Shown piece after piece: positions 25,824 through 35,969 of a stretch of DNA of 64,000 bases (position 1 is its first letter; every line of letters starts with the position of its first letter). Source of the DNA: Ascochyta rabiei (lineage: Eukaryota > Ascomycota > Dothideomycetes > Pleosporales > Didymellaceae); contig NC_082423.1 of NCBI RefSeq assembly GCF_004011695.2, positions 1,319,911 to 1,383,910 of the forward strand. Reading direction: 5' to 3'. The translations under genes were made by a program, and so were the position numbers. Under the pieces are notes generated by a model. It searched no databases and was not told the origin of the DNA. It saw only the letters and a list, made by a program, of their open reading frames with translations.

Positions 25824-28095
25824 TTACTTGTATATCTTCCCTGGTCGGTCTCCTACCCAGCGTTCTGCCCATTTGATCATCATTTCCTGCCATTGGGCGA
25901 GATTATCTGACTTCGCTATCGTGTGGCCCTCATCTGGAAACATGAGAAACTGAGATGGCACGCCTAAAATCTGGCATGTGTTGTATGCTGCGAGGCTCTC
26001 AGATATGGGCACACGATAGTCAATGTCTCCATGAGTGAAAAACATTGGTGTTCTCCAACTTTGGCATAAGCGAGATGGATCCCACTTCGCCCACTGTTCA
26101 GGGTCCTCCCATGGGAAGCACCCAAAATCTGCCTTGTAAATGACAGGCAGGTCTCCACCCAGTAAGTTCCGGACGGAAAACACCCCTGCGTGCACAATCA
26201 GTGCGCAGAATCGAGCGGACAGACTGTTCCCCGCTATCCAGTTCATCATGTATCCACCAAAACTGTAGCCTGCTCCAACAACGCAAGACAAATCGACGAA
26301 CGGCATGGATGTTTCCATGTGAGAGAAGAGACACTCGAGATCTCTTAGCGTCTTGTTGCCCCAGTTTTGATAGATTGAAGATGCGAATGGAACTCCGTAT
26401 CCTGTCGAGCCGCTAATGTTTGGCGTGATGACCACATAACCTTGATCTGTCCAGAGTAACGGGTTCCAGACCCTCGCCCAGCAGTCTCTCCAAGCATCGT
26501 TCGGGCCTCCATGCAGTATAATGATCAGTGCATATCTTTTCTTAGGATCAAAACTCCCAGGCTTATGAACAAAAGCTGATACGGTGGTCTCGGCACCCTG
26601 GAAGGAGATCTTGTCATGTGTTGCAAAACAGGATGGAATGCAATGCTCAGCGATCAGGTCAACACGAGCTGGACAGTCCACACCCATTGACACAATCTCG
26701 ATGATTCCTGCCCTATCAAATGTTGATCGGACCACCAAGAGGTTTTCCTGGCCTCCTGGTGCTGTTAAAGGAAACAGTGACGAGGTGCAGCCATCGCGTA
26801 CTATTGGCATGTAAAACCCCTTCCAGGCCCTGGTTCCGTGACTTTGAGACAAGGAAATCTTCCAGACAGACATGCTACCTTCCTCATCTATGATAGCATA
26901 AAGAGTTGATGAGCTTTTGGAGCTCCAAGATATTGAAAGTATCCGCGGGTTCAAAGGGCCAGCACCTGTTCCCTGCTGAGCTGGAAAGAGACTGACCCGA
27001 TACGTATCCTTGGGACTAGCAAGAGAAACGATAAAGACTGAATCGTGATCGAAACAGTTCTCCGAACTCTGGGACTGGAGAAATGTAGCAAAGAGTCCAT
27101 CGTGGGAAACACAAAACGAATGGGGCATCCCAGTCCAGGTCTTCCAACCAAGTTGTGTTATCTTAGACACTCTGTCTTGGTCTAGCCAACGTTTCTCTAG
27201 ATAGAAAAGCTCCCTGTGAACCAAGGTGGTATTCCCGATGTCAGTGTGTTCCGTAGAGAATAACAAGCCGTGTGGACTGAGTACGAAGGATACCCCATTC
27301 GGCCACAGCCCAAGACGTAGGTCGAGGCCCTCTAGGATATCGAGCGGAGGAGACTCTGAGAGACGCAACTCTAATCCCACTCTTTTCAGTAACATGAAAT
27401 ATATAGTAGATCTGACTTCCGCTTTAGGGCGGTAGCATTTTCCGAAGCGAAGAGGGAAATCGGTAAATAACATTCCGGAACCTCGGAATTCCGCCAAAGG
27501 GCTTTCTTCAACGGTTTTGGCCAGGGCCGATCCAAAAACGAGTCCGTATATTGAATTTGCGAGTTTTAGCAACTTCATGCGCGAAGCTACACATGGGACG
27601 CATCCAATCATCTGTTCCCTGCACTCAGAAGAAAAGTATTAGAGGAGATCTCTAGAATACTAGACAATAGGACATACTGACCTTGGAGAAGCACTCTCCA
27701 TATCCATCGACCAAATTTGAGTTGTTTCATTACAGACGACGCTCCAAACAAGCACTTTGTGATCAAGCCACAGGGGTGAATCAAGTGACTGATTCCCGGG
27801 AATGACATAGTTTTGACCATCTGATATGCGTTTAACTCGGTTTGTAAGCAACTCAGAGCCATACAGTGTCCCACATCTGGCTTCTGAGAGAAGTATGTAG
27901 CTACAGTCGTGATTAGGCAGTACGTTTAGCCAACGGTGAACCTTCGACAAGGTTCTAAGGGAACCGGATGTTAGCAAAACGTCAGAAGGATTACATAGCA
28001 AACCTAAGCGCAGCAGGAATTACTTACTTCCACATAGGTCGAGGTTTACTAGTCTCCTCGCTCTGAAGCCCACATTCTGGATGCACTGTATCCAT
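25824..28095 (-). CDS. S9 family serine peptidase (prolyl oligopeptidase / acylaminoacyl-peptidase type)
   Basis: The spliced model has exons 28095-28028, 27954-27682 and 27618-25824. The introns are 73 nt (GTAAGT...CTTAG, with a GCTAAC branch site) and 63 nt (GTCAGT...TGCAG). It gives 711 aa with phases that join cleanly. The C-terminal alpha/beta-hydrolase domain (about residues 480-711) has the nucleophile elbow GAGYSFGGY (Ser near 566), Asp near 647 in HGDIDYRVP and His near 679 in DEGHT, a complete Ser-Asp-His triad. An oxyanion-region HGGP lies near residue 490. The N-terminal half would be the beta-propeller of this family, whose usual size is 650-750 aa. No signal peptide is visible, so a cytosolic enzyme is likelier than a secreted dipeptidyl-peptidase 5. 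It could trim peptides or hydrolyse an ester or amide in a biosynthetic pathway. No RIP damage is evident. Confidence 0.88.
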
Positions 28096-28936
28096 TCTGG
28101 TAGTGTAATAGGTCAAAATACAAAATTGTGTTCTCTTAGACACGGAAATCTTCCCTGGGAATTTTCAATATGGTAAAAAGTTTAGAAAAATAAGTGCAAA
28201 GCATAAATAACTGTCATTAGGCAGTAGCAGGTAAGAGAGTCCAAGATCGGCAGGTCTTGAGCCTACATTCCGGTAATTAGTAACCGAAAGACGTCGTTTA
28301 GATCGTTGATGCTGATGTCATTTCCAGGGTTTCTATTGAGGCATCATAATGGGTCCGGATGTCAAACTCAACGCATGGCCTCGTAAGCCGTAGGCCATTT
28401 CACTATGATCCGTAGCATGGGTTAGCTCAGTGGCTTACGTAGCATGCATATCGTGTGCAACCTACGTACCATCAATAGCTTCCGGAGCGTCCGGAGCGTC
28501 CGGAGCTTTGCTGTTACCTAGAACATAGTATGAATGGACAGAAGAATACCAGGGTTATCCCGTACAGTGGAGTGTACATTTAGTCAAAGTTTAAAACCCT
28601 TGAACACTGCGTAAGCTATGCCGTTGTACAGCGCTTAGCTGCATTTTAGACACGGGATGATTTTACTTAGAGGTTCGGCACTGAATCTCTTCGCCGATGT
28701 AAAAGCTAAACGGACCAGAGGGCGCATTAAACTTTGTGGAAACGGCAAAATATTGCTGAGGCAAGAATTGGTCAAATCCATGTTCATAGCTGCATGCAGC
28801 TATTTCTGGTACTCGGCTTCAGATAAAGCTCTCGGCGCGCGTTAAAGCGAAATAGTCAGAAATGCCGACAAATAGCGCAGACGGACCGAACCATTTCAAT
28901 GACATAGTGACTTTGGCTTTGTTAGGACGCACTTTT
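28096..28936. other. Intergenic region between the peptidase and the repeat-peptide gene
   Basis: It serves as the peptidase promoter and as upstream DNA of the repeat gene. It contains a short tandem CCGGAGCGT triplet near 28480-28505. A 62-codon open stretch at 28657-28845 has no recognisable features and I do not call it. No RNA gene seen. Confidence 0.5.
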
Positions 28937-28938
28937 CA

Positions 28939-29047
28939 TATAAAGCCTGTCTTACCTACACGGCTCATATTCCTTAGCATTCATCTATCTACAAACACAG
29001 GACCATTCATCACTTCAACTTTTCTATCTATCTTTATATCTTACATC
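28939..29047 (+). promoter_or_regulatory. TATA box and pyrimidine-rich leader of the repeat-peptide gene
   Basis: TATAAA at 28939-28944 is followed by about 100 bp rich in C and T (for example CTTTTCTATCTATCTTTATA) and then CATCATGGCC at 29044-29053. This is the usual layout of a fungal core promoter, leader and start context. It supports transcription of the repeat on the plus strand. Confidence 0.5.
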
Positions 29048-29537
29048 ATGGCCACTACTGTATGTTGGAAACGAGAAATGCCTTGGATTTACAGTAAATA
29101 ACTTTAGAAAGGAGTCCGTACGTACCGAGGACATCGTCTTCATCAACGAGGCCCAGTATGCCAATGTCAAAGCCGGCGTCGAGGCTGAGGACATCGTCTT
29201 CATCAATGAGGCCCAGTATGCCAATGTCAAAGCCGGCGTCGAGGCTGAGGACATCGTCTTCATCAATGAGGCCCAGTACGCCAATGTCAAAGCCGGCGTC
29301 GAGGCTGAAGACATCGTCTTCATCAACGAGGCCCAGTATGCCAATGTCAAAGCCGGCGTCGAGGCTGAGGACATCGTCTTCATCAATGAGGCCCAGTACG
29401 CCAATGTCAAAGCTGGCGTCGAGGCTGAAGACATCGTCTTCATCAATGAGGCCCAGTACGCCAATGTCAAAGCCGGCGTCGAGGCCAAAGATATTGTCTT
29501 CATCAACGAGGCCCAGTATCTTAGTGTATGCGCGTAG
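29048..29537 (+). CDS. Tandem-repeat peptide precursor candidate (20-aa units); 5' end uncertain
   Basis: From 29127 the plus-strand frame encodes six full 20-residue units (EDIVFINEAQ YANVKAGVEA) and a seventh partial unit ending LSVCA and TAG at 29535. Unit-to-unit nucleotide changes (AAC/AAT, TAT/TAC, GAG/GAA, GCC/GCT, GAC/GAT, ATC/ATT) are synonymous in this frame except one E-to-K in the last unit. In the two minus frames and the other plus frame that are also open, the same changes alter amino acids. That picks this frame as the translated one. The likely start ATG is 29048, but it is in another frame. A GTATGT donor at 29060 implies an intron, with an acceptor near 29111 (52 nt) restoring frame, or else a small frameshift. 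No signal peptide and no KR/RR cleavage pairs are seen, unlike typical fungal RiPP precursors. Its position beside oxidases and a peptidase suggests a modified-peptide precursor, but this is inference. Confidence 0.55.
29127..29534 (+). repeat. 60-bp minisatellite, 6.8 units
   Basis: Units begin GAGGACATCGTCTTCATCAA at 29127, 29187, 29247, 29307, 29367, 29427 and 29487, with a period of exactly 60 bp. The units are more than 90 percent identical. The last unit diverges after the CAGTAT codons. Confidence 0.95.
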
Positions 29538-30163
29538 ACATAGTGTCTTGAACAAGAAGACATCACTCAATGTCACGAACTTTTGTTCATGAAAAGTTGC
29601 TTAGTACCTTGGCCAATAATTCAATTACTTTGTGACAAACTCTACCAAACAACCTTTGATTTTGTGTTACAATTCTGAATCAAGCTGTTACGACTTGTCC
29701 CTCTTACTAACTATGTCAACACAGCAGACCTGTTGTGGATAGATCCACGGAGTGTCCCTGGATCACATTGTTATAGCGTCCGCGCGCACGTTAGGCACAC
29801 AAAAGTGATACTGGTACTTAAGGTCTCCACTATCGCCGTGGTGTTTTGCGGCAACAGCCCGCTTAAGACAACTACGTTTCCAACGTTGGTCTAATTTTCT
29901 CGGCATTTGGGTAATAACTTGCATAGGCTGCTGCTACGCGTGGTTTCTCGAGTAGACGTGTGCGCCTTGAAAGTGAACCGGAATATACGCAGAGCAACGA
30001 TCTTAAAGTATGTTATCATAAGCAGAGTTTATAATTGAATCTTGTCTACTCCAACGTGTAAGAAGACTTGAGCAGCTATTAAGAAAACAGTTCTCTGTGT
30101 TTTTTCATCCTTTCTTCACACAATCAGGCCTATCTGAGAGACCCTCGCTCTACTTGTAACACC
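29538..30163. other. Intergenic, nothing recognised
   Basis: This is the 3' space between the plus-strand repeat gene and the minus-strand oxidoreductase, so it should hold both terminators. Base composition is normal. I see no open frame with family resemblance and no RNA gene. Confidence 0.4.
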
Positions 30164-31309
30164 TTAGTTAGAGCAAACGACCAGTATTCGAACCTCAATG
30201 CTTTCACGTTGTACACTGCATTTGTGCGGGTCGTTCCTCCAAAATGCAGTGTGAGGGCAGTCTGATAGTATGTAAGTACGACCACACGTCCACCTTGGAG
30301 GGAAAGGGGCGCATTGTTCTAAACCTACAACGTGTGCTACTCCGCTCTTCCGTGTCGTGCTGTTTGAATATAATGACCTCATCAATTTGTTGGTTACTCA
30401 ACCAATACCACTTTTGCTCTTCGCAGGGAGCTGCATAATTTGTTTGACTGATATAGTCAGGGTTGACGATAAAGTCCCCATGAATGCATTTATCATGCTG
30501 AACTGTGGATGCATCGCAGATGGCAAGTTGACAGTCTTCAACTGGATTGTTTATCGGCTTCCAAAAACTAGGTTGGCTTCTCGTCAGTACTTAATCAAAC
30601 AAACGAAACAAAATTGGTGACATGCTTTATCAATCGAACACGCTTCGATGCTAAGATGGTGTCGGTCTCTGCGCCCAACAATGCTCGGATACGTTTGTCC
30701 CCACCGTAGTAGTTACAGTCTACTCTAAAGTTAGTCGTTCGAAAGGGTGGGGTATTATAATATTCTACGCTTACCGTTGTGGACGTAGGTATCAGGGGCA
30801 AATGCTCGGAAATCTTGGCCAGTCATGTCGGCGTTGGCAAACATTTCGTCTTTCTTCGCAGTGCGAAACTATTTTACATACTCAGCAATAGTCGCATGTC
30901 TCGCACTCTTGCATGTGCTTGGAGAGATACTGACCACCCAATTGATGACTTTGACCTGCTCTACTTGTACTCCCTCTGCCGTCAATACGTCGCGAGCCAG
31001 CTGTTGGATTGCATCAAGATATCCACCAGGTTCTTTGATCGCCTCTTCATTTGCCGTAGACTGCTCAAACTTGTGCTGGATCGTAGTGAATCCATTCTTC
31101 TCAAGCGTCACTTGGCCTGGATCTAAGCCTCGAATGTCAGTGAGATGCTCTAGAGGGCCTTCCTCAAACAGCAAGTTATTCGTTGGAAAGCCCTCATCCA
31201 CTTTACACGCAAGTGTGTACGGCCGAATAGCCTTGTAAATTTTAGATCGTTTGAGATATCTCAGCCGGGTCCAAATGTTTTGAGACGGGAGAAAAACGGA
31301 GGAAGTCAT
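30164..31309 (-). CDS. CmcJ/NvfI/AsaB-family oxidoreductase (hydroxylase/desaturase-like)
   Basis: The five-exon model (31309-30935, 30868-30775, 30722-30626, 30567-30329, 30261-30164) gives 300 aa with consistent phases. The introns are 66, 52, 58 and 67 nt. The third is a GC-AG intron (GCATGT...CCTAG, with a TACTGAC branch site). Family hallmarks seen: N-terminal NIWTRLRYLKRSKIY, the NLLFEEG and LTDIRG region, YYGGDKRIRALLG, RVRLINFWKPINNPVEDCQL, AICDASTV, then WYWLSNQQIDEVIIFKQHD and a C-terminal CPHTAF with RESIEVR. These enzymes are common tailoring oxidases in fungal secondary-metabolite clusters. AsaB (aspergillic acid) and CmcJ (cephamycin) are named relatives. The exact 5' border of the last intron is ambiguous by a few bases. 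No inactivating change seen. Confidence 0.85.
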
Positions 31310-32105
31310 AGCGATGATGCGGTTAGGCAGTTACTGATCCAGGTGAAAGCCGAGGAACGAAGCTCATATAATGTTCCAATTGCCGATATTCTTTGGTAGA
31401 AACCTTAGCGTGCAGAGGAGTTATCTTTGATATGCCTAGAATTCGATTAGTTGCCTGCGGATGTAGCACCGTCGAGTTCACCGGCATGCCACCCAGTGTA
31501 GCACCGCGAATTCACCGCGACCTCACCGAAAAACCGCCGGCATGCGACCATTGTTGAGGCCTAGTAGAGGTCTTATTTTTCGGAAGCGATACACAGATAC
31601 CGTCAAAGTTCGGTTCTTTGGCCAGCAGGGCACGGCACGCCCCGGATAACCCTAGATAAATCTACACTAATTATAACACGTTCCGATGGTTTGAAAACAG
31701 ACTCCACAGCATTTTATTAGCACATCTTGGCCTATATCTAAGAGCGTCTACGTACAAGGAGGGTGCCTGAACAAAGTAGAAATACGAGCCGCTTGCACTG
31801 AGCATCTGGTGATCTTTTACAAGAAGAAAACCCTGGCTGCGGCAAATCGTATTGCTACTCCGTTCAGGCACCCCCTTTGTAATCGTCTTGCACATTACCC
31901 AGCAGCGGCCCCATCGTGCCGCCCCGTGCTAGCGTTTTGCCGAAGAATCGATTTTTTACGGTTTCTGGACACGACGGAAACGACTGGTCTAGTCGGGCCA
32001 TGTCTTTCTCGAGTCAGCTCACGATCTAAGACAGCCTTTATGTGAACCTAGTACGATCAAGATCTTGTTTTACTTGATATGGATGGCCGACTCTCGAATA
32101 TTTGA
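31310..32105. promoter_or_regulatory. Divergent promoter region between the CmcJ-like gene and the P450
   Basis: The two genes are head to head about 800 bp apart, an arrangement compatible with shared regulation. The stretch contains a CACCG/GGCATG repeat motif at 31466-31566 that recurs near 35671-35855 next to the dioxygenase. I cannot name a specific factor site. Confidence 0.4.
31466..31566. repeat. Dispersed GTAGCACCG/CCGGCATG repeat
   Basis: It contains two GTGTAGCACCG-like starts and ends CCGGCATGCGACCATTGTTG. The end matches CCGGCATGTGACTATTGTTG at 35829-35848. Its presence in two intergenic regions of the island suggests a degenerate transposon-derived or regulatory repeat. Confidence 0.5.
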
Positions 32106-34119
32106 ATGTTTGAAAACACTCCAATAAACTTCTGCAAAAGCTTCTGTCGAAACCAATTTGCCTTCGCAGCTGCACTTGAGATAGTTGCTGCAATCATGCC
32201 AAATCTTTGTTACTTGATAGTTGCAAGTGGTCTTGTGACGGTAAGGGCCCAGTTCTAGTCCGTACTGAGTGACAGAATCTATCCTGACCATCAAACCATA
32301 AGGTACTTTCAATAGCCCTCTACAGGCGGTTCTTCCATCCCCTCAGCAAATTCCCAGGACCCATCGCCTGTAGTGTCTCGCGTCTTCCGTGGGCATATCA
32401 TGTGTGCGTAGGAGATTGGATACACAAAGTACATGCAATGCACGAAAGATACGGTTCTGTTGTACGAGTTGCACCGGACGAACTCTCATTCATTGACTCA
32501 GCTGCACTTCGGGACATTTATGGGCATCGTCCCGGAGGCGAATTTCCAAAAGCCATCCGTCTCTTTCGGGGAACGGACAAATTTCCAGTTTCTCTCCTGG
32601 TCACTCAAGACATTGAAGCACACCGCAAACTCCGTCGACGACTAGCACCTAGCTTCTCCGATCAGGCCATGCGATTGCAGGAGCCATCTATGATCCGCTA
32701 TGTGGATCTGCTCCTCAACCGTTTGAATAAATTATGTGGTATTGGAAACCTTGAAGTCGATCTTTCGATGTGGTTTAGTAAGTTAAAATTTCTAACCCAA
32801 CGTTCTGCACACAGCACTAACATCATATTACAGACTTCACTACTTTCGATATGATTGGTGACTTATCTTTTGGAGAATCGTTCCAATGTTTAGAGAACTC
32901 CGCTTATCATTCTTGGATCTCCGCCCTGAATAGAATGACTAGACAAGGTGCTTATTTTGTTGTTCTAGGTAACATGGGTTTCGAATGGCTTGTTACGCTC
33001 TTGTTCAAGACTGGGAGATTAACAAGCCGAAACAAAAATTCGAATCTTGTATCCGAAAAACTTCTTCGACGTATGCAAATACAGAGGCATGACTTCATAG
33101 AGGCCCTTCTAAGAGAAAACGAAAATGTACGCAACCCTTTCTCCAATTAACGTCAATCCATATTTGATTTTCTTGTTTGTAAGGTTGGACATGCTAATGG
33201 GAATCACAAAAGGACCAGCCATTACCTATGGAATCATTGACTGCAAATTGCAGCATGCTTATGCTCGGTGGCTCTGAAACCACCTCAACACTTCTTTGTG
33301 GCGTCACATTCCTTTTAGTCACTAACTTGGAGTCATACAAGAAAGCAGTGCGAGAAGTTCGTGACACCTTCAAGTGTCTCGATGATATCACTCTTACTTC
33401 CGTGTCCCAGCTTCATTTCATGCATGCCTGCATCAAAGAAGCGCTCAGGTATGTTGAGTTTGAGTTGTTTCGTACTACTATCAGTGCGTTAACAAAGACT
33501 TCGTCATGAGCAGACGATATCCACCCACTGCTGGAAGTCAACCCCGATTCGTCCCCCCAGGGGGGGCTAAGGTAGCAGGACATTTTGTCCCAGAGAAGGT
33601 AAACTGCCCTAAAGTCATTAATCTTCAGCCAAAGACGACAGAGAAACACTGACAAAATCTTAATGTTATAGACAGTCGTATCAATTTATCCTTTCGCGGC
33701 CAGGTATTTGAAAATTCATCCTTCCAATGAGGCCCTTAACTGTCACATCTTAGGAAGCTAATTTTTACTACAGTCTAAGCTCGACAAACTTTCGAAATCC
33801 CTTTGAATACTGCCCGGATCGACATCTAGATCCATCGAATACTGTGGATGATATGGCAGCATCCCAGCCTTTCAGTGTCGGTCCCAGAAACTGCATCGGA
33901 AGAAAGTAAGTCATTTACCACAATGTCCATGATCTCAAGACTAAAAATGTTCCTAGTTTGGTATTTGCACAGAGTCGTTTGATACTCGCAAGAATTTTGT
34001 TTTCTTTTGAAATCGAACTTGCTGAAAGTAGCCGCGATTGGATGAATCAAAAGCATCACATCTTGTGGGACAAACCTCCCCTGAACGTGTACCTAACTCC
34101 AGTAATGAGGGAATCATAG
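32106..34119 (+). CDS. Cytochrome P450 monooxygenase
   Basis: The eight-exon model (32106-32229, 32316-32777, 32834-33126, 33219-33448, 33514-33598, 33672-33703, 33774-33905, 33957-34119) gives 506 aa with matching phases, the usual P450 length. Features in order: an N-terminal hydrophobic anchor (about residues 18-40), LYRRFFHPLSKFPGP, a C-helix section with HRKLRRRLAPSFS, an I-helix LGGSETT (about 310-315), the K-helix EALR (about 367-370), FEYCPDRHLDP, and the heme loop FSVGPRNCIGR with Cys near 449. It is probably an ER-anchored tailoring hydroxylase. The general pattern recalls trichothecene-type P450s, but I cannot name the substrate. The first donor site is uncertain (GTCTTG at 32230 is used because it keeps the frame; GTAAGG at 32241 does not). 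The gene appears intact. Confidence 0.85.
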
Positions 34120-35096
34120 TGAGATAATGGCATATGATTTCCGGTCACTTTGACAAGGTGGAATTTGATCTCCGGGCGAGACTGGAGGAATCAAGTAGCG
34201 ACAAGAGTCTATTGCTAGGTCCTGCCTTTTGAGGGTATTTGTGAGGCGCAGGCCCCAGAGGTACCTTCATCAGACACGGTGAGGTGATCTGAGACTAGTC
34301 GAGACCAAGAATATAGAGGCGTCAGACTTTACAATTACAACACCAGCAACTGATTTATAGAACTTAGTACTTAAAATATACTGTACTAGTGCAAAGAGTG
34401 ATTGCCTGAGTAATCACTCAGATGTAAGGCATAAGAGAGGCATCCATTTGTCCCACCTGTCCATCTAAATCAATCCATCCGACACTCTCGAATCTCATCC
34501 ATCTATCTCCTTACTCATTACCTACCTCTCCTCTCTCTCCACCTTCTAACGGGTACTTGAACCCTCCTGCTCAATTAGTGAGCTAATCAGGGGGCACAGT
34601 ATAGTATACAGAGAGAGAAAGATTTCAGCCGGCATAGAGACAGTTCTGGCTATCTCACCCGTCCAGCCACGCCTCTCAGCACGCTCCTCAGCGCTAAGTC
34701 AATCCTCTCAGTGCTCATTCCCATCCTGCAGATCCGGCGCACACAGCAGATCTAGCGCATCCCGCAGATTGGGCAGATCCAGCGCATCCGGCACATTTAA
34801 CAGATCCGGAGGCATACGTGGTACTGGCCAATCAGCATCTATCAGGAGATACCTATTAACTCACGATTGGATAGAGGCCTGCCTCTATTAGATTAAGATA
34901 GCCCATGATTAGCTTTCCATAGGACAGGATTCGTTAGTCTAATCTAATGATTGTACCAGATTCAATGCGGCGTTACGCGACTGCGGGCATTATGCGTACG
35001 GACACGATACCGCGCGTACAGACACAGTACCGGTAAACCCCAACCAACCCAACTATGACCTATTTACCAGCCTTTCCACCGACATGCCACCTAGTA
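34120..35096. other. Intergenic region with short imperfect repeats
   Basis: No coding frame was recognised. Near 34728-34815 several imperfect copies of a GCAGATCCGGCGCA-like unit occur (GCAGATCTAGCGCATCC, GCAGATCCAGCGCATCC). CT-rich runs lie around 34440-34550. Nothing else to report. Confidence 0.4.
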
Positions 35097-35671
35097 ACGC
35101 ATTTTCTGGTGAACATCGTCTGTTTTAGGCTGTTTTGGGGCAAACCTCCGAGCTAGTCAGGTAACAATTAGGTAACAGTGCGGGGCTCTGCATATGCCAA
35201 GATATCGAGATCTAATTAGGATATGTCTATCTAGCAAGTTAGTACTGTAGCAACATTAATATACCCTAGTATAGCTTATTTTAAATACCTTATAATGTTT
35301 AGAACCCCCTATTAACCTCTACATAACCTACTAGTTAGCTACAACGTACTAGTATTAGCTAATTCTTAATCTAAATACACACTGTATCTTATTTACTTTA
35401 AGATTAGCTGCAGTTAGGATAATTGTAGGTTGCAACTACAGATAGGGATAAGCTGGGGCAGCTAATATAGGTACTGTTGTACTTACAAACTCCCCTACAA
35501 TTATCTACAACTATTTTTAGGTCGCTATTTTGGCTGCAATTAATACTACTGTAATGCTGGAGAGTGACTGAAGGGGTGTTGTTGAGTGGTGGGTCACCAC
35601 TAGCAATCTAATTAGCCCTCGGCGATTTCCTTAAAGAGCCTAGAACAGACGATGTTCACCAGAAAATCCGG
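35097..35671. mobile_element. Candidate MITE with about 60-bp inverted repeats and TA target duplication
   Basis: The left end reads ATTTTCTGGTGAACATCGTC then TGTTTTAGGCT. The right end, reverse-complemented, reads ATTTTCTGGTGAACATCGTC then TGTTCTAGGCT. Similarity fades after roughly 60 bp. A TA lies directly outside each end (35095-35096 and 35672-35673). The interior (575 bp in all) has no coding frame and is AT-rich with TAG/CTA excess, so it is partly RIP-affected. The layout fits a non-autonomous Tc1/mariner-type element. It split the repeat described next. Confidence 0.75.
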
Positions 35672-35672
35672 T

Positions 35673-35855
35673 ATGGCACCGCAAACTTCCCGGCATGCCG
35701 ACCCATGAAGCATCGAGTATTCACCGACATGCCATCCGATATGGCACCGCAAACTTCCCGGCATGCCGATCTGTGAAGCATTGAGTATTGACCGACATAC
35801 CGCTCAGTATACTACGGTAGATCTACCGGCATGTGACTATTGTTGAGGCTTGCTT
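35673..35855. repeat. 68-bp direct repeat (two units) plus related tail
   Basis: ATGGCACCGCAAACTTCCCG begins at 35673 and again at 35741, period 68 bp. Each unit continues with GGCATGCCGA, GAAGCAT and GAGTATT blocks. The sequence left of the MITE (ACCGACATGCCACC, 35077-35090) is the broken start of the same repeat. The tail CCGGCATGTGACTATTGTTG links it to 31466-31566. Confidence 0.65.
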
Positions 35856-35969
35856 TTCTCCTTGCTCTAGCTTTGTCCACTTGTAGTATATTGCACATGT
35901 TTGTTTGTTTGCCTTCTGAGCACCATCATCTTCACCACAAAAATCTGTTGGCTTTTCTGTAAAACCATC

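Noticed and set aside
25543..25953. 136-aa plus-strand open frame
   Set aside because: It spans the transposon terminus and the antisense of the S9 peptidase C-terminus. It has no family-like features and is a shadow.
28657..28845. 62-aa plus-strand open frame with a KR pair (VKAKRTRGR), considered as the signal exon of the repeat-peptide gene
   Set aside because: No hydrophobic signal segment, and the TATA box and leader at 28939-29047 lie downstream of it. No splice path joined it convincingly to the repeat frame.
29024..29576. Minus-strand proteins of 173-180 aa over the 60-bp repeat
   Set aside because: Unit differences are non-synonymous in those frames and synonymous in the plus frame, and the promoter-like sequence is on the plus-strand side.
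31671..32045. Small open frames between the CmcJ-like gene and the P450
   Set aside because: Opposite-strand overlapping frames of 74-78 codons without family resemblance; the region is better explained as a divergent promoter.
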